Assembly: GCA_002297665.1 (NCBI GenBank)
Contig: DBMS01000272.1
Location: forward strand, 1,897 to 13,798
DNA length: 11,902 nucleotides
Direction of reading: 5' to 3'
DNA from: Holophagaceae bacterium UBA692
GTDB taxonomy: Bacteria; Acidobacteriota; Holophagae; Holophagales; Holophagaceae
In this document: in pieces, positions 7,644-11,902 of the stretch
Layout: each line of letters starts with the position of its first letter
How positions within the stretch are numbered: position 1 is the first letter of the stretch
The notes under the pieces: generated by a model
Seen by the model: only the letters and a program-made list of their open reading frames with translations
The model's database searches: none
Told to the model about the DNA's origin: nothing
Program-made: the position numbers and the translations under genes

Positions 7644-9989
7644 ATGGAGGACAGCGGCTGGATCGTCGTCGAGGGCGCGCGGGAGCACAACCTGCGCGGC
7701 GTGGACGTGGCCATCCCGCGGGGGAGGCTCACCGTCGTGACCGGCGTCTCGGGTTCCGGCAAATCCTCCCTGGCCTTCGACACCCTCTTCCGGGAGGGCC
7801 AGCGGCGGTTCCTGGAGACCCTCCCGGCCTTCTCCCGGCAGTTCGCCGGGGGCCTGGGGCGGCCGGCGGCGGCCTCCATCACGGGGCTGGGGCCCGCCGT
7901 GGCCGTGGGCCAGCGCGCGTCCCTGGCCAACCCCCGCTCCACCGTGGGCACCCTCACCGAGGTGTGGGACCTGCTGCGCCTGCTCTTCGCGCGGCTCGGC
8001 GAGGGCCCGGTCGCGCCCACCCGGAGCCTGTTCTCCTTCAACGGCCCCGAAGGGGCCTGCCCCGCCTGCGCCGGCCTGGGCGTGGAGGACCGCCTGGACC
8101 TGGACCTGCTGGTGGCCGACCCCGCCCGCAGCCTGCGCCAGGGCGCCCTCCACGTGAGCACCCCCAACGGCTACCTCATGTACTCCCAGGTGACCCTGGA
8201 CGTGCTGGACCAGGTGCTCCGGGCCCACGGGGGCTCCGTGGACATCCCCTGGCGGGACCTGGGAGAGGAGGCGCGGCACGTGGTCCTTCACGGCTCGGAC
8301 CGCCTGCGGGTCCCCTACGGCAAGCATCCCCTCGAATCCCGCCTCAAATGGACGGGTATCACCGCCCGGCCCCGGCAGGACGGCTTCTACCGCGGCCTCG
8401 TGCCGGTCATGGAGGAGATCCTCCGGGGCAAGCGCAACGACTCCATCCTGCGCTACGTGGCGACCTCCCCGTGCCCGGCGTGCGGAGGGGCGCGGCTGCG
8501 GCCGGAGGCCCTGGCGGTGCGCTGGCGGGGCCTGGCCATCACGGACCTGGCCGCCAGGACGGCCTCGGAGCTCCACGCCTTCCTGGCCGGGCTGGAGCCC
8601 GGAGGCGAAGGCGCGGCGGTGCTCTCGCCCATCCGGGAGGACCTCCTGGCCCGCACCGCGCTCATGGCCGAGCTGGGCCTGGGGTACCTGGCCTTCGACC
8701 GCCCCGCGCCCACCCTGTCCCAGGGCGAGGCCCAGCGCCTGCGCCTGCTCACCCTTGCCCTGGGGGAGCTGCGGGGTCTGCTCCTGGTGCTGGACGAGCC
8801 TTCCGCCGGCCTGCACCCGGGCGACGCGTCGCGGCTCCTGGGGGTGCTGCGCAGGCTGCGGGACCAGGGACAGACGGTGGTGGTCGTGGAGCACGACCCC
8901 GTCATCGCCCTGGGCGCCGACTGGATCGTCGACCTGGGCCCCGGCCCGGGCCGGGAGGGAGGCGGGGTCCTCTACAGCGGCCCTCCCGCGGGCCTTCTGG
9001 AGCCGGGCGAATCCCCCACCCGCACCTGGCTGCGGGGAGGCTTCCGCCCCCCGCCCAGGGTCCCCCGGCAGGGCGCGCGCGTCCGCATCGAGGGCCTGCG
9101 CCGCAACAACCTCCAGGACCTGGCGGTGGAGCTGGTGCTGGGGGGCCTCAACGTGGTCACCGGCGTCTCCGGCGCCGGCAAGACCTCCCTGCTGGACGAG
9201 GTGGCCGCGCGCCGGCCGGCGCTGCGGGTGGACGCGGCCCCCATCGGGCGCACCCCGCGGTCCAACCCAGCCACCTACACCGGCGCCTTCGACCTCATCC
9301 GGGCCCTTTTCGCCGCCACCCCCGCCGCCCGCGCCGCGGGCCTGGGCAAGGGCCACTTCACCTTCAACACGCCCGGAGGCCGCTGCGAGGCCTGCGAAGG
9401 GGCCGGGGTGCTGGAGGTGGGCATGAAGCACCTGGGCACCGTTTCCGTGCCCTGCGGAACCTGCGCCGGCCGGCGCTTCCACCCCGAGGTGCTGGCGGTG
9501 GCGTACCGGGGCCGGACCATCGCCGACGTGCTGGAATGCAGCGTGCGGGATGCCGCCGGGCTCTTCGCGGACCAGCCCAGGCTCATGCGCATCCTCGAGG
9601 CCCTCCTGGACTGCGGCCTGGGCTACCTGCCCCTGGGCCAGCCCGCCACCACCCTTTCGGGCGGCGAGGCCCAGCGGGTGAAGCTGGCCAAGGAGCTTTC
9701 CAAGCGGGCCACCGGCCGGACCATCTATATTCTCGACGAACCGACCACCGGCCTGCATTTCCACGATATCGCCAAGCTGCTGGAGGTCCTGGAGCGGCTG
9801 GTGGAGGCGGGCAACACCATCGTCATCATCGAACACAACCTGGACGTGATCAAGACCGCTGACTACCTGATCGACCTGGGCCCCGAAGGGGGCGACCGGG
9901 GCGGGGAGGTGATCGCCACCGGTACGCCGGAGGAGGTTGCGGCGGTGACACGGTCGTATACCGGGCAGTTTTTGCGCAAGTTGCTGTAG
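7644..9989 (+). CDS. UvrA-like ABC ATPase lacking UvrB-binding domain
   Basis: Tandem ABC ATPase of the UvrA family: 781 residues against about 940 for the excision-repair protein. ABC1 has Walker A GVSGSGKSS (34-42), signature LSQGE (358-362, where LSGGE is usual) and Walker B LLVLDEP (380-386). ABC2 has Walker A GVSGAGKTS (507-515), LSGGE (671-675) and ILDEP (696-700). Two CxxC pairs (139/142 with 277/280; 581/584 with 604/607) fit zinc modules 2 and 3. After LLRLLFARLGEG the sequence jumps to RSLFSFNGPEGACPAC, so the UvrB-binding domain and first zinc module are absent. This matches UvrA2/DrrC-type paralogues linked to DNA damage tolerance or DNA-binding drug resistance, rather than canonical nucleotide excision repair. 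The ATG lies 10 bp after cheD with a poor ribosome binding site (GAGG at 7627-7630), so it may be cotranscribed. The last 90 codons hold 13 A/T-ending codons, far above the rest, and resemble canonical UvrA. Confidence 0.88.
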   Translation: MEDSGWIVVEGAREHNLRGVDVAIPRGRLTVVTGVSGSGKSSLAFDTLFREGQRRFLETLPAFSRQFAGGLGRPAAASITGLGPAVAVGQRASLANPRSTVGTLTEVWDLLRLLFARLGEGPVAPTRSLFSFNGPEGACPACAGLGVEDRLDLDLLVADPARSLRQGALHVSTPNGYLMYSQVTLDVLDQVLRAHGGSVDIPWRDLGEEARHVVLHGSDRLRVPYGKHPLESRLKWTGITARPRQDGFYRGLVPVMEEILRGKRNDSILRYVATSPCPACGGARLRPEALAVRWRGLAITDLAARTASELHAFLAGLEPGGEGAAVLSPIREDLLARTALMAELGLGYLAFDRPAPTLSQGEAQRLRLLTLALGELRGLLLVLDEPSAGLHPGDASRLLGVLRRLRDQGQTVVVVEHDPVIALGADWIVDLGPGPGREGGGVLYSGPPAGLLEPGESPTRTWLRGGFRPPPRVPRQGARVRIEGLRRNNLQDLAVELVLGGLNVVTGVSGAGKTSLLDEVAARRPALRVDAAPIGRTPRSNPATYTGAFDLIRALFAATPAARAAGLGKGHFTFNTPGGRCEACEGAGVLEVGMKHLGTVSVPCGTCAGRRFHPEVLAVAYRGRTIADVLECSVRDAAGLFADQPRLMRILEALLDCGLGYLPLGQPATTLSGGEAQRVKLAKELSKRATGRTIYILDEPTTGLHFHDIAKLLEVLERLVEAGNTIVIIEHNLDVIKTADYLIDLGPEGGDRGGEVIATGTPEEVAAVTRSYTGQFLRKLL

Positions 9990-10022
9990 CCTTCCCCTGT
10001 TCCAGTAGTTAAACATGAATTA

Positions 10023-10047
10023 AACTGTCGACAATTTGTCGACAGTT
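10023..10047. repeat. Perfect 11-bp inverted repeat with tandem TGTCGACA
   Basis: The arms AACTGTCGACA (10023-10033) and TGTCGACAGTT (10037-10047) are exact reverse complements around ATT. Each arm contains the self-complementary octamer TGTCGACA, and the two octamers start 11 bp apart, about one helical turn. This geometry suits two dimers bound to the same face of the DNA (an operator), though a recombination site or hairpin is also possible. The inverted repeat itself is read directly; the role is inferred. Confidence 0.7.
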
Positions 10048-10059
10048 CAAACTTATAAA

Positions 10060-10073
10060 GCCCCGAGAGGGGC
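10060..10073 (+). repeat. Short hairpin, GCCCC stem with GAGA tetraloop
   Basis: GCCCC (10060-10064) pairs with GGGGC (10069-10073) around GAGA, a GNRA-class tetraloop that is common in structured RNAs. No T-run follows. It lies just after the TATAAA candidate, so it could form the start of a leader transcript. Confidence 0.55.
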
Positions 10074-10085
10074 GTCCGACGGTAG

Positions 10086-10105
10086 CCGTGGGATTTATCC
10101 CACGG
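10086..10105 (+). repeat. GC-rich hairpin in nikR leader
   Basis: CCGTGGGAT (10086-10094) and ATCCCACGG (10097-10105) are perfect reverse complements; as RNA this gives an 8-bp stem with a TTTA loop. ACGG at 10079-10082 can instead pair with CCGT at 10086-10089, which would break this stem, so two exclusive folds are possible. No poly-T tail follows. I do not recognise a known riboswitch class. Confidence 0.6.
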
Positions 10106-10135
10106 ATTTGAGAAGGCCCGCTCACCAATTTCCCA

Positions 10136-10149
10136 GTCACGTACGTGAC
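10136..10149. repeat. 14-bp perfect palindrome upstream of nikR
   Basis: GTCACGTACGTGAC is fully self-complementary with no spacer. It lies 81 bp before the nikR start and just upstream of the weaker promoter candidate, where an operator could sit. It does not match the E. coli NikR half-sites (GTATGA and TCATAC). Confidence 0.5.
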
Positions 10150-10230
10150 GTGATGATTGTTGAATTTTGTGAACCGGGATTTCAGAAGATATCAGTTCGA
10201 CGGATTAGAGAAAATACTTGGGGGACAAAC

Positions 10231-10650
10231 ATGGGGGAAACAATCCGCTTCGGCATTTCCATCGACGACAAGTTGCTGAAAAATTTTGACCATCTCATTG
10301 AAGAAAAGGGCTACCTGAACCGCTCGGAGGCGATTCGTGATTTGATCCGGGCATCGCTGGTGGAACTGAAGTGGGAGAACGGTGACGAGGCTACCGTGGG
10401 TACGGTTACGCTGGTCTATGATCACCATGTGCATGACCTTGCCGACAAGCTTACCGAACAGCAGCATGCCCACCATGACCAGATTGTCTCTTCCCTCCAT
10501 GTGCACCTGGATGCCCACAACTGCCTTGAAGTGCTGGTGGTGCGGGGTAAGGCCGGCGAGGTGAAGAAGATTGCCGACGAACTGATCGGGGTCAAGGGAG
10601 TGAAGCACGGCAAGCTGGTCATGACCACCACCGGCAAAGAGCTGCACTAA
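10231..10650 (+). CDS. nikR: Nickel-responsive transcriptional regulator NikR
   Basis: Ribbon-helix-helix repressor that binds Ni(II) and then DNA, usually shutting off nickel uptake genes. It has 139 residues, typical for the family. The N-terminal RHH DNA-binding domain is at 5-45 (IRFGISIDDKLLKNFDHLI then RSEAIRDLIR), followed by the ACT-like tetramerisation and metal domain (about 56-135). All four high-affinity nickel ligands are present with E. coli spacing: His79, His90, His92 (LHVHL) and Cys98 (HNCLEV). The start is ATG 10231 because homology begins there and GGGGGA (10220-10225) lies 5 nt upstream; the reading frame extends to 10036, but that stretch is not NikR-like. No nickel transporter or hydrogenase gene is in view, so its targets lie elsewhere. 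Codon usage clearly differs from the chemotaxis genes. Confidence 0.95.
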   Translation: MGETIRFGISIDDKLLKNFDHLIEEKGYLNRSEAIRDLIRASLVELKWENGDEATVGTVTLVYDHHVHDLADKLTEQQHAHHDQIVSSLHVHLDAHNCLEVLVVRGKAGEVKKIADELIGVKGVKHGKLVMTTTGKELH

Positions 10651-10669
10651 AAAACAAAATCAGGTGAAA

Positions 10670-10730
10670 AGGCTGAAGTATTAAGACTGAAGGATTTTGT
10701 TGCTTCCTTACGGTCTTCCTCCTTCAGCCT
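10670..10730 (+). terminator. Long imperfect hairpin after nikR, possible terminator
   Basis: AGGCTGAAG (10670-10678) is exactly complementary to CTTCAGCCT (10722-10730). Inside it, AAGAC (10683-10687) pairs with GTCTT (10713-10717) and AAGG (10690-10693) with CCTT (10706-10709), leaving a 12-nt apical loop. It begins 19 nt after the nikR stop. An A-rich stretch precedes it, but no strong T-run follows, so termination is only one reading; an mRNA-stabilising structure or a small inverted-repeat element is also possible. Confidence 0.4.
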
Positions 10731-10961
10731 CTATTCAAATTCTTCAGATCTTCCTTGTACAGCTGTTGTTTTTCAAAAAAGCATCCCTGTTTTTCTCAAA
10801 CCAAACCCCGTGTTCCCGTGCCCCAGGTGCGCCGAAGTCCCTGAAATTTCTTTGCTTGCCTTTAGCGGGATTTGACTTTAGACTTAACATTCAAGCGCAC
10901 CGTGCCGTTTTCCCTGGCTGATATACGGGCTGCTATGAATACATTCTATGCTGTAACCGAG

Positions 10962-10967
10962 AAAGGA
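10962..10967 (+). promoter_or_regulatory. Ribosome binding site of synthase gene
   Basis: AAAGGA lies 8 nt before ATG 10976. It supports that start, which places the metal-binding Asp of the synthase fold at residue 8, the usual depth. Confidence 0.65.
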
Positions 10968-10975
10968 ATCACAAA

Positions 10976-11902
10976 ATGCCGAAAATTTATATTGTTGATG
11001 TGACAAATCGGGACGGAGTGCAGACTTCACGCCTGGGTCTGGCCAAGCTGGAAAAAACCATGATCAACATGTATCTCAATGAGATGGGAATTCACCAGAG
11101 TGAATTCGGTTTTCCCTTTACCCATCACGAGAAAAACTATATCGAGGCAAATCTGGAACTTGCGGAAATGGGTGTTCTGCAGCCGATCACACTGAGTGGC
11201 TGGTGTCCGATGCGCGCTGAGGAGATCAAGGAATCCTTCAAAAGCGGTAAACTGAAAAATGTGAATCTTTCCATTTCCACCTCACAACTGATGACCGAAG
11301 GAAAGTTTAGCGGCCGGATCGTCAGAAATCCGGAAGAAAATCCTGCTGCTCCCAATCTCCTCGATATCATGACGGAAAATGTACAGCTGGCGAAAAGCCT
11401 CGGTGCGGTGATTGTCGGGGTCAATGCCGAGGATGCCTCCCGTACCGACGACGAATATCTGGTCCGTTTCGCGCTCCGTGCCAAGGAGGCTGGTGCTGAC
11501 CGCTTTCGCTACTGCGATACCCTTGGTTACGATGACCCGTTTACCATCTATCGCCGGATTCGGATGCTGGCCGAGGAAGTGAAGATGCCCATCGAACTGC
11601 ACTGCCACAACGATCTGGGGCTTGGCGTGGCCTGTTCCGTTGCCGGTGCCAAGGCCGCCATTGACGGCGGCGTCGATGCCTATATCAATACCGCCATCAA
11701 CTCCATGGGCGAGCGGGCCGGCAACGCGGACCTGGTCTCGGTAATTCTGGCCATGAAGAAAGCCAGTGGTCTGGCGGGAAAATACCTGCTCGACGAGCAG
11801 GTCGATCTTACCAAGGCCTGGAAGATCGCCAAGTACGCGTCCTACGCCTTTGGCGTGCCGATTCCCATGAACCAGGTGGGCGTCGGTGCCAATGCCTTTG
11901 CC
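10976..11902 (+). CDS. Homocitrate/isopropylmalate synthase family protein (3' partial)
   Basis: DRE-TIM metallolyase (HMGL-like) enzyme that condenses acetyl-CoA with a 2-oxo acid. The first 309 residues are visible and the frame is open at the window end. The N-terminal motif VDVTNRDGVQ (7-16) with Lys27 fits the family signature, giving metal ligand Asp8 and catalytic Arg12, though NRDGVQ replaces the usual LRDGEQ. Further marks are VNAEDASRTD (149-158), CDTLGYDDP (180-188), the metal-binding HCHNDLG (His209, His211) and NSMGERAGN (242-250). The substrate cannot be fixed from sequence: a NifV-type homocitrate synthase is the best guess, with citramalate or isopropylmalate synthase and an uncharacterised paralogue as alternatives. 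Any LeuA-type regulatory domain would lie beyond the window. Base composition matches nikR, not the chemotaxis operon. It lies 325 bp after nikR, probably under its own promoter. Confidence 0.85.
   Translation, partial: MPKIYIVDVTNRDGVQTSRLGLAKLEKTMINMYLNEMGIHQSEFGFPFTHHEKNYIEANLELAEMGVLQPITLSGWCPMRAEEIKESFKSGKLKNVNLSISTSQLMTEGKFSGRIVRNPEENPAAPNLLDIMTENVQLAKSLGAVIVGVNAEDASRTDDEYLVRFALRAKEAGADRFRYCDTLGYDDPFTIYRRIRMLAEEVKMPIELHCHNDLGLGVACSVAGAKAAIDGGVDAYINTAINSMGERAGNADLVSVILAMKKASGLAGKYLLDEQVDLTKAWKIAKYASYAFGVPIPMNQVGVGANAFA

Larger units (their letters stand above)
9990..10230. other. Intergenic region rich in inverted repeats, nikR leader
   Basis: A 241-bp gap in which the DNA turns AT-richer. 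It holds a 25-bp inverted repeat, two GC-rich hairpins and a 14-bp palindrome, each listed separately. TTAAAC is repeated directly at 10009 and 10020. Two weak promoter candidates are visible. One has TCGACA (10028-10033, overlapping the inverted repeat) and TATAAA (10054-10059) with a long 20-nt spacer. The other has TTGTGA (10167-10172) and TATCAG (10190-10195) with a 17-nt spacer. The first would give a structured leader of about 165 nt ahead of nikR. No oligo-T run follows the hairpins, so they are not ordinary intrinsic terminators. Upstream in-frame codons before 10231 do not resemble NikR. Confidence 0.5.
10651..10975. other. AT-rich intergenic spacer
   Basis: A 325-bp stretch between nikR and the synthase gene. 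It holds the long imperfect hairpin at 10670-10730, several T- and A-runs (for example near 10768-10798) and a possible extended -10 element, TGATATACG (10919-10927), without a convincing -35. A canonical sigma-54 GG-N10-GC pattern was looked for and not found. The 74-codon frame at 10697-10921 has no ribosome binding site and a low-complexity, Phe/Leu/Ser-rich product, so I do not call it a gene. Otherwise I see nothing in it. Confidence 0.5.

Noticed and set aside
7964..9862. 632-codon + strand frame inside the uvrA-like gene, and similar +1/+2 frames elsewhere (3913-4962, 4970-5923, 6958-7740)
   Set aside because: Arg/Pro/Gly-rich products of shifted frames within genes whose own frame shows unmistakable domains.
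1392..10016. Very long minus-strand open frames (1392-4004, 2903-4582, 4583-8167, 4794-7106, 7581-10016)
   Set aside because: They lie opposite clear chemotaxis and uvrA genes. They arise because stop codons are rare in GC-rich DNA, and their products are low-complexity Gly/His/Ala/Arg strings without family motifs.
10060..10125. c-di-GMP (GEMM), cobalamin, nickel-cobalt or tRNA reading of the leader
   Set aside because: I looked for the conserved core sequences of these classes from memory and did not find them, so I left the class open.
10036..10230. N-terminal extension of nikR to position 10036
   Set aside because: The extra 65 residues have no NikR similarity and run through the hairpins. 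A good ribosome binding site precedes ATG 10231.
9990..10230. CRISPR array or insertion-sequence end
   Set aside because: Repeats are not periodic with unique spacers, and no transposase or target-site duplication is visible.
10192..10647. Minus-strand 151-codon frame over nikR
   Set aside because: Antisense shadow of nikR, whose product has all nickel ligands and the RHH domain.
10697..10921. 74-codon + strand frame in the spacer after nikR
   Set aside because: No ribosome binding site, no recognisable motif, overlaps the hairpin region; composition looks non-coding.
10914..10935. Sigma-54 promoter (TGG...GC) before the synthase gene
   Set aside because: The GG to GC distance is one base too long and the TTGC element is missing.
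11137..11608. Minus-strand frames (11137-11484 and 11282-11608)
   Set aside because: Opposite the synthase gene, which shows a continuous frame with HMGL-family motifs.

Overview
The window joins two stretches of different base composition. Positions 1 to about 9,720 are very GC-rich, with compact genes all on the + strand. A/T-ending codons are rare there: 2 of the first 40 codons of the uvrA-like gene. From about 9,720, and fully from 9,990, the DNA is much less GC-rich: 13 of the first 40 codons of nikR end in A or T, and the intergenic DNA is AT-rich. The left part fits a high-GC bacterium that uses a Geobacter/Acidobacteria-style chemotaxis operon (Holophaga/Geothrix-like Acidobacteriota, Myxococcota or Desulfuromonadota are candidates). 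The right part resembles Desulfuromonadota (Geobacter relatives). Both assignments are impressions from protein style and composition, not from a search.

Left region (1-7633) is a chemotaxis operon: cheA (5' truncated by the window edge) - mcp - cheW - cheR - cheB - receiver/ATPase hybrid - cheD. Genes overlap or sit 2-15 bp apart, so they are probably one transcript. Together they give a transmembrane receptor, the CheA/CheW signalling core, and a full adaptation set: CheR methylates, CheB demethylates and deamidates, CheD deamidates. No cheY is present in the window. The only stand-alone-type receiver besides CheB's is fused to a kinase-like ATPase module that has Asn where the phosphoacceptor His is expected.

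Middle region (7644-9989) is a short uvrA-like gene that lacks the UvrB-binding domain and the first zinc module, as in UvrA2/DrrC-type paralogues. Its last 90 codons change in codon usage and read like canonical UvrA. The break between the two compositions may therefore lie inside this gene, at its most conserved motif block. That could mean recombination or an assembly chimera.

Right region (9990-11902) starts with about 240 bp dense in perfect inverted repeats. It is followed by nikR (nickel-responsive repressor), a 325-bp AT-rich spacer with a long imperfect hairpin, and the first 309 codons of a homocitrate/isopropylmalate synthase-family enzyme that runs off the window end.
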